Shown one piece after another: positions 1 through 13,300 of a stretch of DNA of 64,000 nucleotides (the stretch's first letter is position 1; every line of letters starts with the position of its first letter). The DNA is from Pteria penguin (taxonomy: Eukaryota > Mollusca > Bivalvia > Pterioida > Pteriidae). The notes under the pieces are model-generated. The model saw only the letters and a list, made by a program, of their open reading frames with translations. It was not told the origin of the DNA and searched no databases. The stretch spans positions 23,582,324 through 23,646,323 of the forward strand of contig CM068588.1 of the NCBI GenBank assembly GCA_035048485.1, in the 5' to 3' direction. Position numbers and translations under genes: made by a program.

Positions 1-441
1 GTGATCACAATGCAATCAAAAGGCATCACATTTTAAAATTCTGATGAATAAACCTGTAGAAATATATTACGAACTATCGTGATAATTTAAGCTGATAGAT
101 CTTTAAAAGTTTTAGAACAAACATTGTTTAAAAAAAAAAACAAAAAAAAGAGACCCAATCAGGGAACGCATTAGCTAAATGGACCACTAAAGTCATTCTG
201 GAATAATAAGTAAATGACATAATAACTTTTCAAATTGTTAAGTAATTAATATACAATGATTTGATGATACACTCAAATGTCATACAAGGATGAAATATAA
301 TCCTAATATAACAAGCATGATTATATTCACGACTTAATTATTATACAATGGCTTCCCCGTGGAGGACTACTTAATCTGTTACATAGCTTTTGTTTTACTT
401 GATAAAAGCCAAGTGGTCGAAAATTTGTGAAAAAGGTGTCA
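1..441. other. AT-rich DNA, probably ITIH-like intron
   Basis: I see no coding exon in this stretch. By position it should be intron of the minus-strand ITIH-like gene, whose next exon (start of the vWA region) would lie beyond the left edge. Bases ~397-430 (ttgataaaagccaagtggtc...) resemble bases ~48434-48465, so part of it is a dispersed repeat of unknown type. Confidence 0.4.
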
Positions 442-457
442 TTTCTTTGTTATAGAA

Positions 458-720
458 TTGATTGATTGATTGACTTTTGTTTAAGGTCACACCACGAATA
501 TTTCACGTATATGGTGACGGCATCTGCCTGATACGGGGCATACAAATTTTGACCTTTGCAACGGACCCACCCGAAGCAGTGAGGGATCTTTAACGTGCCA
601 TGCATACCACGACACGGGGCCTCGGTTTTCACTGTCTCATCCGAAAGACAGGCCAGAGCGAGAATCGAATCCCGGCCTCCCGATCAGAAGTCCAGCGTGA
701 TACCACTAGGCCACACCGGC
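458..720 (-). mobile_element. tRNA-derived SINE, family A, with target-site duplication
   Basis: Read on the minus strand it begins GCCGGTGTGGCCTAGTGG (A-box-like), has a B-box-like gattcg segment, a conserved body (ccgaaagacag, cactgcttcgggtgg, gtcaccatatacgtg) and an attg-repeat tail. It is flanked by tttctttgttatagaa (442-457) and tttctttattatagaa (721-736), a 16-bp target-site duplication with one mismatch. Other copies in this window lie at 7604-7884, 30787-31022, 33139-33412 and 40409-40677. It sits in the 3'-ward intron of the ITIH-like gene. Confidence 0.85.
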
Positions 721-857
721 TTTCTTTATTATAGAACGACTTCCCTGTAAAAAAATTTCTTGATCTGTACAGTACTGAATAGATCATGTTTATATAAATA
801 CTAAATATGTGTCATTACTCTGACAAAATCATCGATAGCGTATGTTTTACAGATTAC

Positions 858-1021
858 CAAAACTTCTCCTGCGTCTTTATTTCTTTCAATGTCATATTCT
901 ACAATGAATAGTCCGGACATTCCTTGCAAAGATGCCCGCTTTTGGTCTTCCGGTGAGGGATTATATCTTATATAAGCTGATGAAGGTGAAGGCCTCTGCA
1001 TTACGACATAGCTATTCCAGA
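858..1021 (-). CDS. ITIH-like: ITIH-like exon 5 (linker between VIT and vWA domains)
   Basis: The acceptor is tatcatttcag|TCTGG and the donor is GAAGTTTTG|gtaatc (phase 0 out). It encodes RPSPSSAYIRYNPSPEDQ and then SGLFIVEYDIERNKDAGEVL, which aligns with the ITIH segment A-H-I-x-F-x-P ... I-x-Y-D-V-x-R-x-x-x-G-x-I that precedes the vWA domain. The following exon is outside the window. Confidence 0.85.
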
Positions 1022-4000
1022 CTGAAATGATAACAATTGTTACGATAAGAATAATACACAACTAATATTCAATTTTGAATAATAGGTCAAAGGTCAAAGT
1101 CAAGGTCACTAGAACAAAAAATTATATCAATGGAAAGCTTTTGTCATGAGGGAAAATTCAAAGCCCTCTCATGGAGCTTTTTCTGCTCTAAGTGTGATAC
1201 ACTGAACATGTTAATTGACTCTCTGTTACCATGGTGATGGAATATGGTATATTTCTGGAGGATAGTACATAGGTATTGATTTATTGAATGTTGTTATGGT
1301 GACTGACCATTGTTTTCTACTGGATGGGTGATACATGTGGATTGACTTACTGTTGTTATGATGATGGTAGACATAATTCTGCTGGAGGGGTGGTACATGT
1401 GGATTGACTTACTGTTGTCATAGCAATGGGACATATTCTACTGGAGGGGTGATTGTGGAATGAGTTATTGTTATTATGGTGATAGAATATATCATTCTGC
1501 AGGAGGCGGTACATTTGGATTGACTTACTGTTGTTATGGTGATGGGACATATCATTCCGCTGGAGGGGGTACATACTTACTGTTGTTATGGTGATGGACA
1601 TATCATTCTGCTGGAGGGGTGATAGGACATATCATTCTTCTGGAGGGGTTATATATGGATTTACTTACTGTTGTTATGGTGATGGGACATATCATTCTGC
1701 TGGAGGGGTGATAGGACATATCATTCTTCTGGAGGGGTTACATATGGATTTACTTACTGTTGTTATGGTGATGGGACATATCATTCTGCTGGAGGGGTGA
1801 TAGGACATATCATTCTTCTGGAGGGGTTACATATGGATTGACTTACTGTTGTTATGGTGATGGGACATATCATTCTGCTGGAGGAGTGATAGGACATATC
1901 ATTCTTCTGGAGGGGTTACATATGGATTGACTTACTGTTGTTATAGTGATAGGACATATCATTCTTCTGGAGGGGTTACATATGGATTGACTTACTGTTG
2001 TTATGGTGATGGGACATGGCATTCTGCTGGAGGGGAGGTACATGTAGATGTGTTAATTTTCTATATTCCTGTATAGTGACCTCCACCAACAAGTTGTCGA
2101 CTATGACGCCAGGGTTGATGTAAATTGTGTGCTCGTAGCTCCCACGCCTGCGCTGTAATAGCTCATTGTATGTCAATGTAAACGTGACTTCACTCAGAGG
2201 GGCCACGAAGATAGCTACACGAAACCGATTTGTATTCCTCTGCCTAAAATTAGAAAGTAAAACAATATGCACAGAACGTCTTATTATGACAGATAGGCTC
2301 TTGAAGAAAACTTAAAAAAAATTATAGACTTTTTTATATACACTTGAGTTATTTTTCCTGTCTTCCTCTATCAATTTGGCCAATCATCGGACATGTCATC
2401 CAAATAGTAATGTATCTTCACTTTTGTATGTGGCTAAAGTATTTACAGCTATTGCCTTATGAAGAAATTTGCTACCCTCAAATTAAGCGATGTACGTGAA
2501 ATGAAATGTACGCATTGCTTTTGCACGTATATAATTCAGAATATTAGTATTTTATTCGTTTATTTATAAAAACAATCTCTGTCAAAAGTGGCATGGAACA
2601 CAGCCAATAATTAAGAATGATTTCAAGGAAAATAGTTGGTGCTTCCCGTCTTCTACTCACCGTGTGTAAATATGACCCGCGGACTGCCCACGGCTTTTAG
2701 CATGCTCGTAGTTTTTCTTTGCCTCATTTTTTTCTTTCACGACTCCTGAGTAGACTTTGCCATCAATATCTCTACAAAATAAAGTAAATATGACAAACTG
2801 AATATTTTTCTTTCTTTAGTTTGCGGGTGTATTTGTTGTTTCTATCCTTTTTAAATTAATGGATGAGAATGCTATCTGGCAAATTTAGTAAAAACTGGTC
2901 AAGTTTGGTTGAAATTGGTTCTATAGTTCTTGAGAGGAAGTTTTTAAATATAAACACGGTATTTTAATAGTTTTCCTACCCTTTGAAATGTGCGGCGCCT
3001 TGTATTTGAACATATTTGAATATCGGTTACTGAGGGATTGTTTGGTTGATTGGTGTTTTACACCACTGTCAACAGTATTTCAATTATATAGCGACATGGA
3101 AGCAAGAAGTAACCATCTTCTTAAACATAGTGGCTCAATCCGAAAATCAAACCCGAATCGTCGCGACCACAAGCAAAGGGTCTAACCACTACACCAAGTT
3201 TGTCCCCTGTATATGAAGAATATAATATTATAATTATTATAATCCTCTTTGAAACTGGATTCCTTTCATCTAAAGAGGTGTTGTGTAAAATCTGGTTGGA
3301 ATTGGTCTGGCGGACCAGTCGGAGAAGTCGAAAATGTTTACGATCGGACGGATGGACGGACGCCATACAAAATGTGATCAGAGAATTTCACTTGATCTTT
3401 TAGCAAAGGCTATCTAAAAAAGCAGAGTTAGGTCCTATATCTCTTGGATCTCGATGATGTACAGACTACTAAGTGAATGATGGTGGATCTGTTTGATACT
3501 TGTTCAAATCAGTAATTAATGCCCATCCTACACTGATTCTAGTATATTAAGAACACTATCAGCTATTATATCATATCGCTGGAGAAGCTTACATTCTCTA
3601 TGTTGTTAGTGAATAAGACACTTTCTATGCATGTATTTCTCATTTAATACAGACCTGTTTAGACATAATGATGTCAATATGATGCACTTCAAACATGTCT
3701 GATATCAATAAAATTCCAGTATTATACGCGCCTGGTTTCAGTATAAAGCACTTTAGACATGTCTGTTATCAGTAAAATTCCAGTATTATACGGGTCCATT
3801 GTCAATATGATGCAAGTAAAACGTATCTAAAGTCAATATTATGCACGTAAGACATGTCTAATGTCAATATAATGCACGTAAGACGAGTCTTATGTCAATA
3901 TAATGCACGTAAGACATGTCTGCAGTCAATATAATGCACGTAAGACGTGTCTAATGTCAATATAATGCACGTAAGACGTGTCTACAGTCAATATAATGTA

Positions 4001-7000
4001 CGTAAGACGTGGCTAAATTCAATATAATGCACGTAAGCCGTGGCTAATGTCAATATAATGCACGTAAGACGTGTCTACAGTCAATATAATGCACGTAAGA
4101 CGTGGCTAAAGTCAATATAATGCACGTAAGACGTGTCTACAGTCAATATAATGCACGTAAGACGTGTCAACAGTCAATATAATGCACGTAAGACATGTCT
4201 AATGTCAATATAATGCAAGTAAGACATGTCTAATGTCAATATAATGTACGTACATGTAAGACATGTCTACAGTCAATATAATGCACGTAAGACGTGTCTA
4301 ATGTCAATTTAATGCACGTAAGACATGTCTAATGTCAATATAATGCACGTAAGAATGTCTAATGTCAATATAATGCACGTAAGACGTGTCTAATGTCAAT
4401 ATAATGCACGTAAGACATGTCTAATGTCAATATAATGCACGTAAGACCTGTCTAATGTCAATATAATGCTTTTAAGACATGTGTAATGTCAATATAATGC
4501 ACGTAAGACGTGTCTACAGTCAATATAATGCACGTAAGACGTGTTTGATGTTATTATAATATAGGAATATTAATCAGTGTTTTCCATATTGGCCTAGTTA
4601 TTGCGCCATTATCAATGGGGAATTTTCACAAACGCTTAGATGATCCAGATTCGTGATTTGTTATGAGGTATACTCCTCGGGATTTATCTTCAATTTCTAA
4701 GAAAAATCTTATTTTTTAATCTTTTGTTTTACCACTACTATTGTCTTAAATGAGAAAATAATGAAATATATATAATGTATGTATACTTCTTCATTGAATT
4801 CAGATGTGGATTTCAAAATATTTATAACAGGATTGGTAAAAAATTACTGAAAAATTGCATTATGGCCTAGGATAAAACCAAAGTTATACCCCTTCATGCA
4901 TTCGGAATCTCTCCTGCCTTTACTCATAAAAGAATGCTGCAATATGTAAAACTCAAAACGGATACGTACAGTGAAATAGCCCCATTAACTCGTCCAATAT
5001 GAAATCCAGCTAAGCCAATACTAATGATACACGGTTTGACATGTTGGTTGTATTCATCGCTGCTTCGGAAAAATTCTAATATTCGTAAAAGTAAGCCAAT
5101 ACCACGGTTGAGTCACCAAGCGTCCCTTAGACTGGCAAGCAAGAGCAGATAACTCCAGTCTAAGCGCCCCTATGTAAAAGAGACGAGGTGATTACAATTC
5201 TGTCAATACAGTGCTATCAGTGGCGGATCGAGTACTCCCTATACAGAAAGACGAAGCCGAGGACACATTTTGACGATTTTGATACAGTTTGGTGTCACCT
5301 CAGGAGGATGCCGCTCTCCCCTAATCGACCCAATATGCGTTCGAATACTTTACATAGCCCCGTGTCTGATGTCAGTACAATGCACTTTACACGTGTCTGA
5401 TGTCAGTATCACGTACTTTACACGTGTCTGGTGTCAGTATAATGCACCTCAAATACGTCTAAATCTAATGTCAAGAGAGACATTCAGTTCAGCTTCAAGT
5501 CACTAGAATATGCGAACCTATGACGTCATCCATATGCACACTTTAATCAGGTGACGTAGGCTAGTGACGTGTAATGTACATGTACACGTAAACAACTGGT
5601 AGCGCCAAGGTCATCCGTTACACGAAAACTGGTATGTATTTTAATGCAAACGTCTTACCTATTCTTGTCGACGATAGTGCGCAGTGTCCGTTTTTTAATT
5701 ATGAGTTTAAGCAAAATTTTGACGTAACTTATGACGTGTACAGCACAGTACGAATTACGTCACGAGTACGTGTTATGAACTTTGTGTAATGCACTTTATA
5801 CACGACAGACGTCAGTAAAATGCACGGTATATGCGTTTGGTGTCAGTATTATGCATTGTATACGTGTTTGATGATAGAACTATACACTTTATATATAAGG
5901 CATTTTATTTGTGTCTGTTTTTAGAATAATACCCCATATACTTCTGACTTGTCCGAGAGACAGGGTACCTCAGATTATACTGTCTTGCCCGAGAGACACG
6001 GTACCTCGGATTCTGCTTCCCCCACCCGAAAGGCGGGGAACCTCAGATTCTAATGACTCGTCCAAGAGACAGGACACCCCAGATTCTACTGTCTCGCCCG
6101 ACAGCTCGGATTCTATTGTCTCGCCCGAGAGACAGGGAACCGCAGATTCTACTGTTTCGCCCGAGACAAAATACCTCAGATTCTACTGACTCGTCCGAAA
6201 ACCTAAGATTCTACTCTTTCGTCCGAGAGACCTCAGATTCTACTGTCTTGCCCGAGACAGGGTACCTAAGATTCTGTCTCGCGCCCGAGAGACAAGGTAT
6301 CTCAGATTCTACTGTCTCGCCCGAGAGACGGGGAACCTAAGATTCTACTGTCTCGCCCGAGAGACCTCAGATTCTACTTATTCGTCCGAGAAACAGGGAA
6401 CCTCAGCTTCTTCTGTCTCGCCCGAGAGACAGGGTACCTCAGATTCTACTGTCTCGTCCGAGAGACCTCGGATTCTATTGTTTTGCCCGAGAAACAGGGA
6501 ACCTCAGATTCTACTGTTTCGCGCGCGAGAGAAGTTACCTCATATTCTACTGTCTCGTCTGACGGACCTCGGATTATATTGTCTGACCCGAGAGACGGGC
6601 AACCTCAGACTCTACTGTCTGGCCCGAAAAACAGGGTACCTCAGATTCTACTGTCTCGTCCGCGAGTAGGGGAAACTCCGATTCTAATGTCTCGTCCGAG
6701 AGACCTCGGATTCTACTGTCTCGTCCGAGAGACAGGGAACTTCTTATTCTACTTTCTCGACAATTATATGTTACTCTTTTCAAAATGTTGAATATTTTTA
6801 TATTTTGCATGCTACTTTAAAAATTGCAACTTTTAAAGAGAAAAATTTGTAGTGCTTAGGAACATACTTACTAATTATGTTTATCAAATTAAGCCTACTT
6901 ACAAATTGAACTCCGATATGAAGGCTGCTTCTGGGAGAGTGACGTCATATGAAATTTCCTGTGCCACAAGTCTGTCGTTGACAACGGTGCTTACTACTGT

Positions 7001-10000
7001 TACTGTAGAGAACCGATAACGGATGTGAGACTCAACGTGAAGGGAAACCACTCTTGTTCCCTAAAAGAATTCAACCGAAAATGGAATTTAATATCTCATA
7101 TAGAGCTGGTTTCAACATCTAATTAATACAACGTATTTACCCAATCTGATTAAAACTATATCTTTATTCCGCTTCTCTATTTTGTCCCATTACGGATAAA
7201 GATCTGACGAAACTTCGTAAGGGGTCATGTTCTGGTGAACTCTGATTTTCAGCCAATCAGTGGATCAGCTACAAATTCCTAGAAACGAAATTAACTTTTA
7301 CAGTGTGCGTGACCCACAAGGCAGTTTTCGAACATTGTTTGTTACATATTGCGTCACTATCACTTGCCTAGCCGAGTCATTGATTGGCTATGGGAAATAA
7401 CGGTTTCGGTGACTGAAACATCATCAGAGTTTACCAGAACATGACCTCTTACGGAATTTCGCCAGATCTTTATCCGCAATGGGAAAAATACAGAAGCGGA
7501 GTAAAGACGTGCTTTTAATCAGATTGGTATTTACCATTTCATACAGCCATTGCTTTTTACGTCTTAGTAGCATTAAGTACTTAACATCTCATAATTTTAA
7601 ATTAAGCCGGTGTGGCCTAGTGGATAAGGTGCTCGGCTCGTGATCGAGAGGTCGCGGATTCGACTCCCGCCCGGGGCACACCGGTGTTCTGTCTTTCGGA
7701 TGAGACAGTAAAAACCGAGGTCCCGTGTCACGGTAGGCGTGGCACGTAAAAGATCCCTCACTGCTTCGGGTGGGTCCGTTGCAAAGGTCTAAATTTGTAT
7801 GCAATGCATCAGGCAGATGCCGTCACCATATACGTGAAATAATCGTGGAGTGACGTAAAACAATAATCAAACAAACAAACAAACATAATTTTAAATTCAC
7901 TATGACAACAAAACTTCGGCACCGCAAAACGGGTACATAATGATAAGACCGCATGTTGACATGGTTCCCTACCCAGGACCAGACCAAAGTTGAAAACATA
8001 AGTTCATACTTTCAAGCTAGACTCTTTGATATACCATCACAAAATCATCTACTAAGGTTATGTACCTTTCACTGTTAAATTGATTAAGCACATACAAAAT
8101 CTTATTTATCCCATTCATTTTCCCTACCCGAGGGACCAGGAGACTTATTCACAAAGAAATGTGATAGCGAGATATTTTAATACATTTATTAATTATATAT
8201 AGAATGTTTATAAGCAAAATGTTTCGTTAAATTGTCTATTTGCATAATTCTTACTTGTAATTTACATATTTGTCAATAAATAAATTCAATCCGTATTCGT
8301 AACCTTTTATTTCTTATTTTACATTTAGTTCAATCTTACGTATCAGCCTTGAGTTATATGTGTAAACGATACACATTGGCTATATCTTTCATATATCCTT
8401 CCATATCATTGGTGGTGTATTCTTCCCGCCAAATATTATTTCGTGCGATATATGCCAACATACGCAAATCATTCCATACATGATACTCTTTATGTGAACA
8501 CCTAAAACATCATTTTAATTCCACAAGTTTGCATTACACAAAATATACCGATACCACGACAAAATGACAATGACAGTAAGTTTGCTTTATTTTATTCTTT
8601 TATTCCTTTATTCTTCATAATATTCATAAATTCAAATAATATTCCTATTTACTAATTTTCATTCTCATAATAACGGTAACATCGTATGAAATCGTGTTTG
8701 AGAAATTCGTATGTAAAGTTCTTATTAGATATTTTCAGTAGTGTTTTGCGTTATTGTAGGTTTGTGAAAATGTGTTGATGCATTCGTTTTATTGCATCGC
8801 TTCATATTATTTTTAGATGAAAATATCCATGACATGAAGTCAAAATAGCTTAAAAGTTGTTTTGTGGACCCTGATCCATAATCAGGTACATTTGCATTGT
8901 TATAACTAATATCATATTTATTTGGTGTTTCAATTGTAAATTATTGATTGATTCTAATATATTCATACCATGACATAAATACTTATTATATTTATGAAGT
9001 AAAGTATTGGGAGTATTATAATAAATATTAACATTATAAGATGCACTGATAACGGATTATGATGTAAGGGATGTAACTCTTACAATTTCAATTATTGTTT
9101 TACCTTTGTTTTAACGGCCGCGTAATCCGTATCATGTATTTGTTTTTATACTATGTCATTATTTCATTTTGAGTTATATATATTTATGAATTGTTCATTT
9201 ACTATTACAGGGTCTTTAAAATTATCCATATTTCAATAAAATCGTCAGAACCCTATAACAGTATCATGCATTACTGTTACAGAAACTTAAGTCTAAGTTT
9301 AAGAATTGAGACCTATAAGATAACATGTGTCTTAACTCGAAGAATTAATAAAAAGTTCCTGTAAACAGTATATCTGCCAAGCTATTCACAGACAAACTTT
9401 CGACAAATTCTTAGAATAATGACACATGGTATTTTAGGTCTCAGTTCTCAGTTTCTTTGTGAATACGACCCCAGACCCCCAATTTGAAATCCAGGTGAAT
9501 AACGTCGCCACACCGTGACCACCATGAAATCATCCCCATCTGTTAAGATGAAGCGAGAACAATTTTTTACCAAGCTCATTTTCCCATACCCCAGGGGCCA
9601 GACTCAAGTCTTAAATATGTATGCGCAACTTCATATGCCTTGGTTAAAGAGAAGAAGAGTGGACTGTTTAACAGTCCATCATACTCTACCCCAGGGGCCA
9701 GACCCCCAGTTTAAAATCCCTGTGAACAGCTTCAAATTAGACCTTTTTATATACCATATTTGTACCTGTAATTGTTAAACATGAGAAGCGCGGACAAGAT
9801 TGTGTGGACGGGCGGACGACAGCGGTATAACACAACAAGCCCACATTTTAACACGGGCGCTTAAGACTTGTAAATTACTCTAAAGCTAAGGAATATCTGC
9901 CTTATGCATAGCTCTGTCCTTAGAAGACTTCTACGGCTCTTTTATGCCACTTTGGTGATGAGTTTGCTCTTCAGATATTTACATTTTACGATTTCCACAG

Positions 10001-10208
10001 TTAAGGATTTGTTGTCGAAATGCGCATATGGTGCACTAAATTAAATACATGTTCTGATATTTACTATGTGAACAATACTGATATTTAATATTTCATGTTG
10101 TACAGTTGTTTAAACATATTGTAGTAAATACGAATAAGCACCTGCTACAATAAATCTCATATTTATGTTCTTGAGATAAATACAGGACACCGATGCCTCC
10201 CCCACCCC

Positions 10209-10302
<94 letters not shown>

Positions 10303-13300
10303 TATTATTTTCTTTCTTTCAACTTGTAAAAGAATTTTGAGAAGGTCGTCTTTCTACTGACCACTTCACGATTTTTATAGTTCAACCATATAGGAATTGC
10401 CGTTCTCAAGATTTGATAACCTCTGGTCTACTGATGTACAATTCTTTCGTTGTACCACCTGTCCAAGCCCAGAGGATACCAGATTAAACGTCATATTCAT
10501 TTTGTAAGTTTCTGTGACATTCACAGCATCATATATATACGGTCCTGAAAACCTGCGATAAGATCAAAAGTCCAAGATGAATCAACATCTCCTGTTCCCA
10601 TAACAGAATGCGCCATGTATGTCCAAAACATACAAACGACACAGATTACTTCTACACTTCAACACATTGTATTGCATAAAAAGTGTGACGGCTACTATAG
10701 AACAAAGGTATAATACCACTTTAAAATCAAACTATCCCCGGGAATCTTTTTACGAAACTGCGAAGAAAATATATATATATACTTCTAAACTATACTCCAT
10801 CGCTATCCCCATTAACAACTGTAAAATCACGACGATATCACATACGACCATGCAACTATCTAATTTCCAATATGTATACCATCTCTTTAAATGTATTCCA
10901 CATTCAAGTTCATATTACTTATCAAAACGCACATGTGACCATAATCCAAACCTCAATTTAATTCTGTCTGTGATATCATTGACAGAAACAACTATATAAC
11001 TATGTAATTTACACCATATTCTGTCAGCAGTGACAGCTTAAAACTTGATGTATGTGATCCAAAAACTTGTATATAAATCATTATAACGTGCCGAAATGTT
11101 GCATATGGCAAACACACAGAGGTTCTATTTCAAGTAAATCTTTAGACACGATTCGCAACAAGGTCTACACTCAGGTTTAACTGTAATCGTTAAAACATTT
11201 CCCTTCCCCGTAGGAATGCATGCATTTCCATTACACTGTGACTTCCCTATACATATTATTGTATCTGAATGAGTCATTGACTCTGCTATTCTATCGTAAT
11301 TTGTTTTAAATGTCCTTGTTGTACACGAATGTTTGTTTGCTTACGTCATGCTAAGATTATTTCATTAACAATATACACGGTGAAGGCACCAGTCTGGTGC
11401 AATGCACAGAAATTTAGACTATGCAACGGGCTCACCCGAAGCAGTAAGCCAGATTTTTTTATCTTCCATTATCGTGAAACATCCGAAAAACAAAACGCCA
11501 ACGAATCACCGACTGGATTCAAATCTCTACCGATAGCGCTATTCTGTCCCCATATACAAAATTCCTTCTTATATATTTAAATGTCTTTACTTTTTAAACT
11601 CGTATTCTTAATTCAAATTTCAATATCACAATACAAGCACGAGCGTCATTATTATATATACTTTAAATGTTTTGCTATATATTCGCATATCCTGATTTTA
11701 ATGTTTTTCAATGTTTTTGTTGCATTCAAATATCCACATTAAATATTCGATTTGTTTCTTTACTTCTTTTTTTTTATGTTAAACTTAACAATAAGATGAT
11801 CTTAACTTTATGGTCCGGCACCTGTCTCGTGCACAAATTCAAAATTCTGACGAATGCAACAAACTCATCCAAAGCAGAAAATGATATTCTATGTGTCAAC
11901 GTACACCGTGATATTGGCCTCATTTTTGTCTCAGAGGCAAAAATGGTAAATAACATACAAATTCCTTTCAAGCAACCGGGAAAGAATCATTCCGCTTTTG
12001 ATCACGTGTTATCACTCTCAATAACTTTGTTACAAATTTACTCTGAAAATCATCTTTCAATTTTTATAAATATGTCCTTTTCTACATACGAAACCTGACT
12101 CACTTTTCCTAGTAGAATTAAGCCGTTATGGCCAGGTACACGTATATCTTATGACTGATTAGGTAAGGTCAGGCAGCGCCATTTACTGAGTTTGTAAGGT
12201 CAGTGGGACTAAACTCTGATTAGATAAGGTCAGGTGTCACTATTTACTGAGTATGTAAGGTCACATGGCACTAATTACAGAATGTAATATCAGGTGGGAC
12301 CAATGTGTAAGTACGTAAGGTCAGCATTAATGACTGAATAGTTAATATTAGGTAACTTTTACTGTCTGAAATCAAAGTGCGTATCATTTCAGGTAACATT
12401 AAAGAAAAGTACGAGATCTAATGATTTATTAAGTAAGTACAGGAAGTACATGTACTTTTATCCAAGATGATAGGATCAAGTAGCACTACCGACCATATGG
12501 GTAATTTCAGGTATCTATATCCAAGATAATAAGGTCGGGTAACACTAATGATTGAGAAGGTAAGTTCATGTTGTTCTAATATCCAAGATAATTAGGTCAG
12601 GTAACTCTTTGACTAAGTAGGTAGGTTCAGGTAGCACTAATGTCCAATATAATAAGGTGAGGTATCACTAATGACATAGTAGATAAGTTCAGGTAGAACT
12701 ATTATCCAAGATAATAAGGTCAGATTACACTAATGACTGAGTAGATGAGTTCAGGTCGCACTATTGTCCAAAATAATAGTAACACTAATGACTGAGTAGG
12801 TGAGTTCAGGTCGCACTATTGTCCAAAATAATAGTAACACTAATGACTGAGTAGGTGAGTTCAGGTAGCACTATTATCCAAGATAATAAGGTCAGATAAC
12901 ACTAATGACTGAGTTGGTAATTTCAGGTCGCACTATTATCCGAGATAATAAGGTCAGGTAACATTAATGACTGAGTAGGTATGTTCAGGTAGCACTACTA
13001 GCCAAGATAATAAGGTCAGGTTAACACTAATGCCTGAGTAGGTAAGTTCAGGTAGCACTTATGTCCAATATAATAAGGTCAGATAACACTAATGACTGAG
13101 TAGGTACGTTCAGGTCACACTATTATCCAAGATAATAAGGTCAGGTAACATTAATGACTGTGTAGGTAAGTTCAAGTAGCACTATCATCCAAGATAATAA
13201 GTTCAGGTAACACTAATGACCGAGTAGGTACGTTCAGGTCACACTATTATCCAAGATAATAAGGTCAGGTAACACTAATGACTATGCCGCTACTGATGAC

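Noticed and set aside
3830..4545. CRISPR-like array
   Set aside because: Units are contiguous with no unique spacers, and the DNA is eukaryotic. It is a minisatellite.
7589..7804. 71-codon frame with a CPGRESNPRPLDHE-type peptide
   Set aside because: Minus-strand translation of SINE A. Such peptides are frequent false predictions from SINEs.
10619..12098. Open frames of 126 and 143 codons
   Set aside because: Low-complexity AT-rich translation. The second overlaps a decayed SINE.
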